A stretch of 64,000 bases of DNA from the NCBI GenBank assembly GCA_000310025.1, contig FN649742.1, positions 3,044,431-3,108,430 of the forward strand. Reading direction: 5' to 3'. A program made the translations under genes and the position numbers. Below, piece after piece: positions 25,703-37,102 of the stretch; position 1 is the stretch's first letter; every line of letters begins with the position of its first letter. The notes beneath the pieces are model-generated. The model ran no database searches. It saw only the letters and a program-made list of their open reading frames with translations, and was not told where the DNA came from. Origin of the DNA: Ectocarpus siliculosus (taxonomy: Eukaryota > Sar > Phaeophyceae > Ectocarpales > Ectocarpaceae).

Positions 25703-26155
25703 CTTGCGTGCCCGCATACGCACAGACGGTGAAAGTGCGGGAAGCTTATAGTACAACGCACGAGGTGCATAAGGTAATACTATCTAGCCATGGGAACACA
25801 CCTTACCGACCAACAGGCCTAAAGGGGAGGACAGGTTCCCTCCGAACACGATATTGTTCTCTCAATCATTTTTAGACTAAGTAACGGAAATTCGTCCATC
25901 CGAACTCCTGGTGAAGAGCTGTGTGCCGGCAACGAGGAAATTGTGGAGATCTCCCAACGTCTGCCGAGCACGATTCCCTCTTGTATTACACAATCATTCA
26001 AACGATCGTGACAACTAAAAACCTCGTGAGAAAGTATGCAAAACCAAGAATAGCCGCACGTAAAAGCGAAGCGGTCTCACCAAAAGAAACGTCGAAATTC
26101 TATGTATTGTCAAACCGTTAGTCAAGTCAGGCCATTGTCCGATTCCAGAGCCAAG

Positions 26156-26199
26156 TTTGCCCGGAATTTCCAGGTTTGACTTTGGTTATCTTGTCATGA
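26156..26199. repeat. Dispersed 44-bp repeat, copy 1
   Basis: The sequence around CCCGGAATTTCCAGGTTTGA is repeated almost exactly at 27565-27607 in the same orientation. The parent element is unknown. Both copies lie in the 2.6 kb between the OTU and PWWP exons. Confidence 0.7.
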
Positions 26200-27564
26200 T
26201 ATAGCAACTCGACAGCTGTCGTCGGCGTTGCCTGTCTAAATTTTTCCTTTTTTTTTCACGGGAAGCCGCAACAGCTTAGAGAGTAACACTCTCGAGCATG
26301 GGACACAGAAAGAACGAAGGAAGAAAATTGTTCTAGCAAGCCAATAATATCGGCATTGCTAGTTCCAAGCTCGCTTTCTTGTTTCTTATACGCAGGACAC
26401 CTCATACGGTGCTATTTTTCAAGGATCCCTTTTTGGTTGGCCCTCCACAACCTTCCAGACCCAACAAAGATGTATGTGCACAACGAAGACCTTGGAACCA
26501 TGGTGCCGACGATGACGAGCTACAAAAGAAGTAACAATGTACACGCGACAGAACCCCAAAGAAAACTGGCGATGACAAGATACAATACAAGTAAACGCGA
26601 GGAAAAGCCTCAAGCAGTTCTCTCCGACGGGTTGACAGAAAACCTGACATAAGGTGGTCCTTTCACGACTGGGTTGGACCGGATGGGCTGGATGGGTCAG
26701 TTGAGTAGGTGTTGGTGGTCCGTCCTGATGGGCTCATATCTCGGTCGTGAGGTTGATAGAAGTCCGCAGGTAGACCAGCATGTACTCGTGGGATGCATAC
26801 CAGGTAGGATCGCAGTCGTCAAAAGAGGTTGTAAGGCCGCCATGGAGGCAATTAATCGTGTTTGTGCCACCAACCCCTTGACCGCATCTACGTGACAAAG
26901 TAGTTACGGGACCCGCCGCCAACAATTTTGGTTGTCCACATGCAATCCGTGTATCGGTCGACTGACGGTCATAGTTTTACATCAACTGCCCCTCACAAGA
27001 GGTCGTTAATTTTCGCTTATATTGGGGATGCCGTCTTAGACTCCTTCCCCCCCCGTATCCTGAGATCTTACCAGAAGACGACAGGACGTCCTGGATGATA
27101 CGCAAAACACTACTTCCGCGATCAGTCTTAGGTACCCAACAGTAATATGGCTAGGCAAAAACAAGGCGGTGAAAGGGAGCATCTCTCAACACCTTCTTCT
27201 TGATCCACAAAGGTGACGTTGGGCATTAGTGCCTCCCCGACCCTCAGACGCCCGACTTATCAAGCAAATATCACGAGCCTACCACCGCACGTGGGTCAGA
27301 CTCTCCACGGTACTTTCTATCGGTAGCTTCATGCTGCGAGTATCCCGGTCTTGGTCGAGGTGGAACGGTATTCACACGATGGCGGGCACGCTGCTGAGAC
27401 TGCCGAATAATGTTGTACTCTTGGCCTAAGATAATTCAATGTAAGTATTGAATTTTGGATGAGGCCTCCACCTCCGGCCTGTGGTCCCACCCATACTTTC
27501 TTTGTCGTGTTTTCCCCTTGGCCACTGACCTGGAGCTTGGTTGAGTCACCCGAACTTTTGTGTA

Positions 27565-27607
27565 TTTTACCCGGAATTTCCAGGTTTGACTTTGTTTATC
27601 TTGTCAT
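27565..27607. repeat. Dispersed 44-bp repeat, copy 2
   Basis: Second copy of the repeat at 26156-26199; both continue TTTATCTTGTCAT or TTGGTTATCTTGTCAT. Confidence 0.7.
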
Positions 27608-28313
27608 CAAGTATAAATGACTTCAAGTCAAGCAACACAAGCAATCTTACCGTCTCTATGATGATAATCACATGACGTCATGTACATCCACAAAGCGTAC
27701 TTCTCAGGTTGGGGGCTTCTCACGGTCGGGGATGGGATGCCATACCTGTAGATATCAGTACATCGTAAAAATAAGGAGCAAAAGGTTCGGTGCACAAATA
27801 CACCTCTGCGTGGCGCGACATCAGTCAGTGGCCATCGAGGCAGACAACTTCAAAGTGCGTACCTGTGCTCGTTCGTTCAAAAATTGTCAACTGTGAAAAT
27901 TAGTGACCCGTGTTCCCTTTGCTGTCTAAAACGTTGGCGTTTCGACAACAGGGCGTTCGTTTGGAAGTAACAGGCGGCGGGGCTGGGTACGGCTTCCCAA
28001 TGCTGTTCCCAGACTGGCAACGAAGCAACGATACCACACGCACAGTTCGTCCTGCGAAGAGCGCGCCCCTCCCCCGTCTAAAATCCAAACCGGCGAAACT
28101 TTCTAGTCACTCCCGGGGTCGACGTGCGTCACCGTTCACAGCTATCCTTCATGCTACATAGTCAAGAGAGGACTAGCAGGCAACATCGACAAATACCCAA
28201 ACTACATACGCTAAGGTCGACATGCTACAGCAACAGCAGTGCCACGTTATTAATCCCCTGTCCGCCCCCAGCATGCCACCGATACCGGGCCACTTCAACC
28301 CAACGATGCTTAC

Positions 28314-30643
28314 CTAACGGGCAAGTTTTTTCCGTGCTCGTCTACCAAGGGAAGATATTTCAGCTGCTTGGACATCCCGACGAGAGGAGAAAAGTGGCCA
28401 GCCCTACCGACAACGGGGCAGGTGTAAGCCACCGCAATCGCTGACTTGTAGCACTTGTCTTGGTGCTGCAAAGTCGGGAGGTAGATCCTGCCAGTTTTGA
28501 TGTGGGGGTCGGGGGCAGGAAACTTGATGCTCAAAAGCGTTGTTTGAAGGAGGGGGGCGAATGTACATCTATTGATACCTTCAAGAGGTAGTTCATGACA
28601 TTCAACCTGGTTCTGCACCTTTTGGTCTCGGTTGCAATTTTCTTCGGTTTTCGTGCCGGCAAGGAACCGCGGACCTCGCGCCTGTTTCTCGGCACGGAAC
28701 ACTGACGTGCGGTGAGGGTTGCGAGGTTGACATTCAACGAAGAGGCAAAAACGAACAAGACCAAAAAAAAGCTCGTTTTTCGTACACCCCCGCGCACGCT
28801 CACGCTTGGAGGATACATGGAGGTGTACTTATTTAGACGTTGACCACGTATCCTCCAAGCGTGAGCGTGCGCGGGGGTGTACGAAAAACGAGCTTTTTTA
28901 TGGTCTTGTTCGTTTTTGCCTCTTCGTTGAATGTCAACCTCGCAACCCTCACCGCACGTCAGTGTGTCGTGCCGAGACTTCTTGTAAAGAGGCGCGAGGT
29001 CCGCAGTTCCTCCTCCTGGGCAGGCGCGGTGTTGTTATTTCCTCCACCCGGCCACGCGGCAAGGGGTGTCGTCTTCTTTCACCTCTCACCCCCCTCGCCT
29101 CCCCCTCCCTGCTCGAACCAAATGGCGAGAATGTTAACTATCTCTCACTTACCCGGGCATGTCAGACGGAACAAACGCCTCGCTGTTGTTGGCACCGTAA
29201 ACATATGTTTCCCCGTAGACCACTATCGGGCGTCGTAGGACGTGGGCGAACACGAAGACGTGGAAAGAGGAGAGGTGGGCTGACGGCGTCTTGACTGCCT
29301 CCATGAGCATGCGCCATTCCGCCTGCAACTGCTCGAGGAAAGGGTAGCGGTAACGTGTCCGGTTAGCGTAAGGGAGACAGCTTGGTTTGTATCACTACCA
29401 AGTTCAATGTGGAGGGTTTCTGTCTACTGGCTGACACGCCACCCCCTCACAATGGTAACACCCCCCAATGTGATAGATTGGCATTTCTCCAGAAAATGTA
29501 ACCGCTGACCTCGCCGGCTGTCATTTTGATGGAGGCGCTTCCTCCGGCCGCCTCGTTTACCCGCTTTTGCTCCTTGCACCAAACGGAAAACAAGATAGCC
29601 TCGCTGGGCCTGTCCTGGAAGACTTCCTTCAACAACGACCGTAGTACCTGGTACAGCGGACGGAGGGAATTCAGGAGAGATTGACGAGGTGTAGGCCTCC
29701 TACATAGCACGCAAAGCCACACAGACGCGGGCCCGCAACAAGCTTCCTGGCACAGGAAGCCATGCACAGGAAGCCATGGCGTGACGTGACAAGCGAAAGT
29801 AGGCTTGTAGAGTAGAATGGGGAAAGGTGCCAACACCTGTTGTCTCTCGGTAGGTGGGCGTAGTCAAACGGTCTCCCAACTGAGACAAACAACGGATGAT
29901 CAGTTCTCCATTCCCTCTCCGCACATCTCGATGAACACACCGCTCACCAGCGTGTTGTCTCCATGGCCCCACAGCGACAGTGAAACAGCGTGAGGCAGAC
30001 AGTTCCCATCTCCCTTTGCCCTCATCGCGAACAGCCTTGTCTTCAAAGGGCGGAGCCCTCTGTACGCGCGTGGGTCGGCCCGGAGCGAGGGGCTACGGTT
30101 GGGACAAAACAAAGCGGTGTTCCTCTCTTGCGAGCGCCACAACTCGTGAGCACCGAGTCAAGCCGAACAAGGGCACGGAAAAACACCCGCACCTTGTTAG
30201 AGGCTCAGAGCCGGGCGGCGACCAGTCGATTTGCTTCAACAGCCGTCTGTTGACCTCCTCGTCCAGCGGCAAGAACTCGCGGGTTCCAGCGTCCACCACA
30301 GGCAGCTGAAAGGTGCTCTGCGATTTCAAACGTATGGCCGAAGACGGAACAGAGGCGCGCAAAAAATCTTGGACGTAATCTGCGGCACACCTACCTTGGC
30401 TGAGGACATACCCCACGGCCGGAGCAGGCTGAGATGGGTTTTGTCACGACGGAACGGGCCGTGCATCTCTGGGTTTAATGAGGATTGAAGTAGTGCTACG
30501 TGAGAAAACAACTCTATCGTCAGACTCACCTGTGCCATCCCTTTAGGGATCAGCAGCTGTAAGATCAGGGGGCTGGTCGGCGGTTTCGCCTCCTTAGCTT
30601 TCTTCATCTGGTCTAGTATCGGCTGCTTGGTTTCGAGGACCAT
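28314..30643 (-). CDS. OTU-family deubiquitinase, A20/TRABID type (3' end not fixed)
   Basis: Cysteine protease predicted to cleave ubiquitin chains. Exons, all in phase: 30643-30530, 30428-30193, 30059-29948, 29647-29510, 29331-29153 and 28487-28314. The catalytic Cys motif is AKGDGNCLPHAVSLSLWG in the third exon; the helix with HVFVFAHVLRRPIVVYG, as in TRABID and A20, is in the fifth; IYLPTLQ and the catalytic His motif GRAGHFSPLVGM, followed by YLPLVD, are in the sixth. The Cys and His needed for activity are both present. The start at ATG 30641-30643 is a guess: a possible acceptor just upstream (GTGGAG/GTGAGGGAG) would instead join the first exon to exons above the LINE. The sixth exon ends at a good donor (GTTAG/GTAAGC), so the protein continues; the next coding exon in phase on this strand is at 25702. 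Domain identity is secure. Confidence 0.88.
28662..29012. repeat. Near-perfect large palindrome, ~155-bp arms, 31-bp loop
   Basis: The left arm 28662-28816 is the reverse complement of the right arm 28848-29012; the match runs through GACGTGCGGTGAGGGTTGCG, the A-rich core and CGCGCACGCTCACGCTTGGA. Differences are few: one or two bases in the A/T run and an insertion of about 9 bases in the right arm. Because of the symmetry both strands encode the same peptide stretch (LVLFVFASSLNVNLATLTAR or MVLFV... on the other strand). It lies in the OTU intron between exons 29331-29153 and 28487-28314. Confidence 0.92.
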
Positions 30644-30841
30644 CTTCTCCCTCACCTCCACCCACCACGCCCGACGCCCAAGAACAGAATCAATGATGCA
30701 TAGGTCATGAAGAACAGCGAAAAGGTGGCATTTAGTACACAAGGGCGGAGACAAGCACGACAACAAACTTTTGTCAAAAAGAAATTGAAGCTGACAATAG
30801 CAAGGGATGAACACATGTATTTCGCGCGCGGGGAAAGGTGG

Positions 30842-32426
30842 GGGGGGGGCGTACACATGTTTTGAATGCCTCAGTTGTTAGAGGTTAGGAGACGGAGCAT
30901 TGTTGCCACAGGACCGATCATCGATGGTCAATCGTTCCTTCCTACTTTGCCAAAAGGTGGCTAAAAACATATTCCCTATCCTACGTATCCTATCGGCATC
31001 ATTTCCGGCATCTTCAGCCCACTTGTAAATGTCTCCAGTCCTAAATTTGACCTCCAGCTTCTTCCTTGCACCCATTGGTCCATACTGTACGTACTCCTTG
31101 AACATTCCGTATACTTCTAGACCCCCCTTTTCCATAGTTTCTTTCAGTAGATTCCATTCTTCTCTCTCGGTAACAGCAACTGATGTGTCTCTCCTGAACC
31201 CCTCTAGGCTTTCAGTTTTCAAACTACGTATCAGATTCGTCAATTTCGAACCCCGTCCATATTTTCTTCACATCATCAGCCCACTCTGTGGGTTGTCTAC
31301 CCCTTGTCTTGTTTTGCCACTCGTCCTCCCAAACTATTTGCGGCAACCCTTCATCTCCTATATCGTGCACACGACACTGCCATTCTATCTTCCTTGCGTC
31401 TCTTCCGTTTCATATTGTAGGGATTGGATCCCACTTTTGCCCCTACTGCTTTATAATCGTGACCTGCTGCATTACTGGTGCGCTTGGAGCATCCTAGGAT
31501 CGTTTTGACTGTTCATCTATGCCACCTCGAGCTCTTTTCTAGTTTCCTCCCCATACTTCTCCGGTGTACTCAAGCGGCGGGACGATTACGCTCTTCAAAA
31601 TTGTCAATTTGATGTATTTACCCTGGTGCCGGTTTGCGAGTAGTGGGTGCAATTTCCCTGCTAGCTCTTTACCCTTTTCCGCTTCTCTAATCATGCGTGC
31701 ATTCCATGTGCAGTTTTTCGCGGTCTCTACTCCGAGATGTGTCTACTGGTCCAAGCTTACGTAACGCTTTCTATCGTGTTCAATAGTGTGATCCCCCTAC
31801 AGTTTCCAGGGTCAGTCTTATCTCCGTTCTCAAATAAGTTCACAACCACCCCTCCCCTCCATCTACTCGCTGTATTCCTTGTCCACACCCAATTGTGCAG
31901 CAGCACCATCATCCGGACCACCCCTTTCCACCCAAGCTTTGTAAATCGGTCAACTATCCCATACGCCCCTGCTGCTTTATGACACTGCAGGTTGTTCACA
32001 TAACTCTCAATCTCGTTCTCAGTGCATTCCTCCTCTAGCTCTACGTCTAAGTGCCCAACCTCTGCCTTCGATGCCTCTTCTTCTCCCGGGGCCCATGTGT
32101 CCATCTTTCCCTAGAAAAATTGGTCAAACGCTTAATTTTCCGACGGTACTCCAAGTCCCCTATATCGTCCTATCAGTTCCTCCCTCTTTCCCTTCTCACT
32201 GCTGACGAGTCTACCGTCCACATCTCGCATTGTTGCTACCGCTGTATCACGGCCTCGCGCACTCTGCTTACCATGCCACAAATCCCTTGCCGTATCTGCT
32301 TCAAGTTTCTCTCCAGGCCTCCCTTGCCTTCTGCACTGTTTCATCCCAATGCATTTCTTCTTCTTGCTAATCTTTTCACCTGTCTGTTTTCTCTTGATCC
32401 TAACTTTTTCCAACCCCCCTTACGCC
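30842..32426 (-). pseudogene. Degraded LINE (non-LTR retrotransposon) with internal deletion
   Basis: Minus-strand fragments of a LINE ORF2. A pre-RT region at 32413-32132 contains TMRDVDGRLVSSEKGKREEL. An RT N-terminal block at 32104-31757 contains CHKAAGAYGIVDRF, GVVVNLFENGDKTDPGNCRG and ITLLNT. After only about 40 bases this jumps to the post-RT region near 31733-31560 (HLGVETAKNCTWN, GKLHPLLANR, PPLEYTGEVWGGN) and on to 31430-31250 (IEWQCRVHD, KTRGRQPTEWADDVKK). The RT palm with the catalytic Asp pair is missing, and frameshifts and stops separate the blocks, so it is dead. The 3' end (30842-30930, minus sense) ends in a C-run; this tail recurs elsewhere in the window. No endonuclease domain was seen. 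It may sit inside an intron of the flanking minus-strand gene. Confidence 0.88.
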
Positions 32427-33090
32427 GTTTTTTATGGGAGCATAAGTTGCGGCAAAAGTTAACTTTTGGTCGGGAACTTTAGTCGAAAAGACTTTTGTCA
32501 CAAGCTCACTATCGGGCGAAGAAATTTTTCATCACGGGGCTGGTGGAATGCGAAGGTGTGATCATTTATTGTTCGTTCAGTAACGGCGAGAAGCAGGCAC
32601 ACCCCTTCATACCACACCGCGAACAGACCAGAGCGAGCAACAAAAGCTGGGGAAACGAGTTTGTCGTATAAAACCTGGCTTGTGCGTTCCAATCGAAGCT
32701 CGGAAGACCTTAGACTCTACTATCTATAGTCTACGTGTCCTACACAGGTGCCGCCATCACGGACAATTCCAACTCGTCGTTCGTTGGGTCGTTCATCTGT
32801 CGCGTGGATCGTGCGCGCGTGTGTGGTGGGAGAAGGTCTACGTGTGTGGTAGGGGCAGGTGCTTGACGTGGATTGGCGGAAGTCTCGCCGCGGAACTTTT
32901 GTTCGACACATTTATCTCGAGAAACAATTGCAAAATCTTGCTCCAGATCGCGCGATTACTGTCAATAGCAAACGTTTCCAAACTTTTCGCGCAACTTTTT
33001 GTTCCCATAATAGAGTCCATGAGAAAAGTTGCCAGAAAAAAATGCAAACTTTAACTTTTCTCGCAACTTTGCACTCTCATAAAAAGCAGT
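32424..33090. mobile_element. Candidate MITE-like element with ~42-bp terminal inverted repeats
   Basis: The left end (about 32427-32470) reads TTTTTTATGGGAGCATAAGT and on to GGCAAAAGTTAACTTTTG. The right end (about 33043-33090), reverse-complemented, reads CTTTTTATGAGAGTGCAAAG and on to GAGAAAAGTTAAAGTTTG. That is roughly 80 percent identity over 42 bases. There is no transposase. The element abuts the 5' side of the LINE remnant. Target-site duplications are not evident. Confidence 0.55.
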
Positions 33091-33453
33091 GTTGGACTCA
33101 TCACTCAAGTTTGTCTAAAGACTTCTCCATGTTCCACTCTTTCCTCTTTCAGCTCGTAATCCTACCAATTCGTCGATACATTCTTCAACGCTGCTCATCA
33201 ATTTCCTGAGCTGCACTACCAGCCAGTCCCTTTCTGAATTCAACACGTGCCCCCTCGCCTTCCAAACGCTCTACTCTCCAATGGAATACTTTTTCCTAGT
33301 TCGGTCGGTGACTACCCTTGAGAGGAAGTGGTCAGTTGAGTCTAAATCTATCGCACTTACATGATGTTTTGCGCGCGGAGGGGGGTGCGGAAGGTGATTG
33401 GGGGATTGACATGTTCAGCCTCGAGGGGCGGGGGGAGGCGTCTCGTTCGTAAC

Positions 33454-35319
33454 CTCATTCGCCACCACATGACACCCCAAAATGTTGTGCATATGCAAGT
33501 GACGCGGAAACGAGGACTGCCAAACCACCTACCACGCAACGGTGTAGAAAGGAAATGTATTAAAGACTCAAGACGACGGTTGCACTCACTTTGTCCGCGT
33601 CGCGCTCGTCGTCGTCGTGCATCGAGAACATTCTTGGGGGCGTTGGTGAAGGGGGAAGTGCATCAAGGGACGTGCAGACAAAGGGGGTGGGTTACTAAAA
33701 CGGGGAGGCGTTCACAACAGGGTGGCGAATTGCGGGTGGAAACGTTGGCGTTCCTCCCTTTCGGATAGCAAGACCTTGAGATATTGATTCTCCAAAGTCA
33801 TGTCGTGAAAGGGGCTCGAAGCCTTGTGGCGAGGTATTTCATGCGAAACCCACCGTGGTAGTCTTCACGCCACAAAAGCAGCTTAACACATTTCCTTAGT
33901 GGTTCCTCTCTCTTGCTCAAGGACCCCATGAAGGAGCACTCACATGCCATTGTCTTCCGGTCCACCCAGCATGTAGCCCACGCACCGGCCGACTTGGTTC
34001 GCAGGGTTTCGAATCAATCCAACGGTTTTCTCACCACCGATGCCATCGCCTTCTGTCCTGCCTCCAATAATCCCGACTTCGTCGCGTCCCGTTCGTCCCA
34101 ATTTTCGAGCCATGCCACCGCCCCAGGTACGAGTTGGATCCGGTGGCCCGTCGGAAGGTGGCGTTACGGTTGCGTCAGGACGGGTCATGAGTGGAGGACG
34201 GATCACGAATGGTGCAGTAGCGGGGGCGGCGGCGGTAGTAGCAGTGGACGCGGCAGAAGTGGCCGCGGCAGCAGCGGTAGCGGCCGCGGCGGCAGCGGCT
34301 GCAGCAGTGGTGGCAATGGCGGTAGCTGTAGCGGCGGCGGCGGTAGCGACGGCAGCGGTAGAAGCAGCAGCGGCGGGGGCACCACCACTGCGTTGGCTTG
34401 GTTGGCGCTGCTGTCGGCAGAGGGCCGAGGCCGCACCATCGTTGATGGCGCATTGCGCCTCTGCTTGGCTGTGAGGGTCCAGGTGCGAACCATCACCGAC
34501 ACAAGCAAACGTTAGGGAGTGGCGGAGGTTTAGCACGATATCGGCGTCGGGCGGAGTCCTTAAGACGTTCGACGCCTTCCTAGATTACCCACAAGTTGCT
34601 CAGCGCGATCAACCTTAGAGATTAGACCCTCCAGATATATGGTAGACAAGAATGTGGATCAGAGCAGGGTGCCTCAACGATCAAAGCTCCCTAATTCTAC
34701 TCTACGGTACGTCGTGCCCACCTCTCAGAAATTGTATCGTTCACCGCAATCGCAATAGGGAGGCTGGGAATAAAGAGATTCCTTCCGTCGACATGGTTAG
34801 GAGAGTGTACCATGACATCAACTTCCTCAGATTCTGCGGCCTGGCCACTTCTGCAATCGGTAAGCGTTGCGAGGGCGAAAGAGGGAGGTTCAAAGCGGGG
34901 GAGGTGGCGTAGGGCGGGACGGGTGGGCCAAGCGGTTGCGCGATTGACATCTGTCTTCGGCAAGGTGGTAGGATACATGCCAGCGGCCAACATATCTATT
35001 ATCTTGTTCTGGTCCTGCTTATGTTTGTCCTGTCCAAGGCCATCAGCCCCACCAACCGTGACTTATACGAATACCACACACCTACCAGCACCATCACCAA
35101 GAAACAACGCAAACCAATTCCAGTATCAACGCCAACACCAGTTCTACACACCAACTCAAACAGCCCCCTACAATATGCTCTACGTGGAAACTTGCCTAGC
35201 GTGATCTTCATTGCCGCCGGTGGGACTGCACTGGCCTTGTGTTCGGTCCATCTTACTCCGCCTCCAGGATAATCATGCAGCACTGCCAACGAAGTAGACA
35301 TTTGGAAAGCGGTCTTCAT
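33454..35319 (-). CDS. Unrecognised protein with long poly-Ala/Thr tract (partial)
   Basis: Five phase-compatible exons: 35319-35192, 34850-34722, 34579-33944, 33632-33590 and 33516-33454. The first carries HDYPGGGVRWTEHKASAVPP, the second ESEEVDVMVHSPNHVDGRN, and the third LRTPPDADIVLNLRHSL followed by about 60 residues of almost pure Ala/Thr (minus strand of 34210-34390) and a Gly-rich stretch ending GRCVGYMLGGPEDNG. The last exons give FSMHDDDERDADK and FPRHLHMHNILGCHVVANE. No family recognised. The donor of the first exon (GGCAA/GTTTCC) is poor. The last exon ends in phase 0 with no stop, so coding continues downstream, possibly across the LINE into the OTU exons. The poly-Ala tract could expand or contract by slippage. 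Each exon is weak alone; the phase agreement is the main support. Confidence 0.5.
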
Positions 35320-35654
35320 GAGAGGGCGGCCGCTTTTCACACCAACAAACCCATGCTGTCGATTCGTGATATGCAGCGCTAAAAGTGATCCAAGTACTTT
35401 AGTGCGTCATCAGGAATCTCTTCGTTATGCGGCACACCAAGCTGCTACATGAGGCATAGCTCCAGCAGGTGCTACTCAACCCTTTTACTGAAAAACATTT
35501 TCAACGCCCCCCTCTGAGCGAGTTGACTCGAACGGGTAGACTAGGCAATTTGTGTATTGAGTATAGAAGACAGGAATCCTGCCTGGGTCACCTGTATGTC
35601 GTTTTACCCAGCCCTGCTATGTGAGGCACGACCTTGAGAATCTGCACTGTAGCA

Positions 35655-35738
35655 CCGTTCGACTGTGGGTAGACTATATCTCGAACGGGTAGTCTTTCTG
35701 TGTGTGTATTTATTTTTCCGAATACATACATGGCACCA
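35655..35738. repeat. Dispersed ~70-bp repeat, copy 2
   Basis: Direct-orientation copy of 10552-10625, sharing CCGTTCGACTGTGGGTA and GGGTAGTCTTTCTGTGTGTG, with an extra GAC before the TATATCTCGAA segment. Confidence 0.75.
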
Positions 35739-36732
35739 CAGATGCGAAGATATCATACCATCATCGCCCCGTCGGGGTCGCGACTAGATGGCCCTGGTGC
35801 CTCAGCAAGATGAGGCGACGGGTGTTGGGCGACAACTCGGCGATCCACTTTTCAGCGTCATCTGGACTCTACGTTGTAGTCTACTTGTTGTTGTCTCTTC
35901 TATGCCGTAGTTGTACAGGGTACAAGAGATTTTACATATCCATACCCTGTGGACCGGTGGAGCCAAACATGTTTCGACCCTGCAGCAGCAGCCCAAGCCG
36001 CAGGCAGCGACTCCAACTGCAACCTGCTCATGGAACTAGCAGCGGCATCTCCTTCTGCCTGAACAAAGCTTAGCACGCACCCAAACCTCGGCACCCACAC
36101 GAGGGTGCCCTTGCACTTCCTCTAGCTGGCTCTCTGCACCTACGTATGAAGTTGACGTAGACTATGCATAGAAAGGCTACAAAGTAGCCGGCGGCACCGC
36201 CACCCGAGTTTTGGACCTACGACCCATGGTTGTCCCACGCCCACTCACGATGTTCTCTTCAAATCGACGCGTCGCAGTGGGTCCTGACACGCATGTTCCT
36301 CGATCGGGGTGGTGGACAGGGTGGATCTCGCTCCTACGTATGTGAGAATGGGGTTCGAAGTCAGAGCGAAATCGATGACACGGGCGGGTGTCATGGTGTC
36401 GTGGGTCGTGGGGTTTGAAGCCGAACCGTTACCCCGCCGCATAGTTCCGCCGCGTTTTTCTTATCTTTTTCTTGGAGTCCATGCCCCATGCCCCATGCCC
36501 CACGGGGGAGATACAACTGTTCCACAGGGGACATACAACTGCTTGCCTGTCTTTACTGAGTGAGCAAACTCACATTTTGTGAAACGGACGAATTTTGGGG
36601 AAACAAGGCTGCATGCAACGATTTCAACACACCCACTTCAACTTTCTGTGACTACTGTGTACAGTAGTTGTATGACCGGACAATGGATGGATGGAAGGCT
36701 AGCTGAGTAGACTATTTGGAAGAGAATCAGAT

Positions 36733-37102
36733 AGATGCAATTTCTCTGCACCTGGCGTGTCCTTGCCTCTCAAGGTAGTAAAAATTCCGCTGTTGGGGGT
36801 GGAGGATCCCCAGACACTTGAACCAATTGAGGTTTCCCAATGCTCCCAGGTTCATTCAAAGGATTAGGGGCCTGTCGTGATATTGCTTGGACGCGGGCAT
36901 AGAATGAAAAGCGACAGAGTAGATGCAATTCCTCTGCACCTGGCGTGTCCTTGCCTCTCAAGGTAGTATTAATTCCGCTGTGGGGGGTGGAGGGCCCCCA
37001 GACACTTGAACCAATTGAGGTTTCCCAATGCTCCCAGGTTCAACAGAGTAGGGGACTGTCGTGATATTGCTTGGACGCGCGCATAGAATGAAAAGCGACA
37101 GT
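36733..37102. repeat. ~185-bp tandem duplication, two copies
   Basis: Copy 1 is 36733-36920 and copy 2 is 36921-37102. Both start AGATGCAATT and contain CTCTGCACCTGGCGTGTCCT, CCCAGACACTTGAACCAATT and GTCGTGATATTGCTTGGACG. They differ by few substitutions and short indels, suggesting a recent duplication. Confidence 0.92.
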
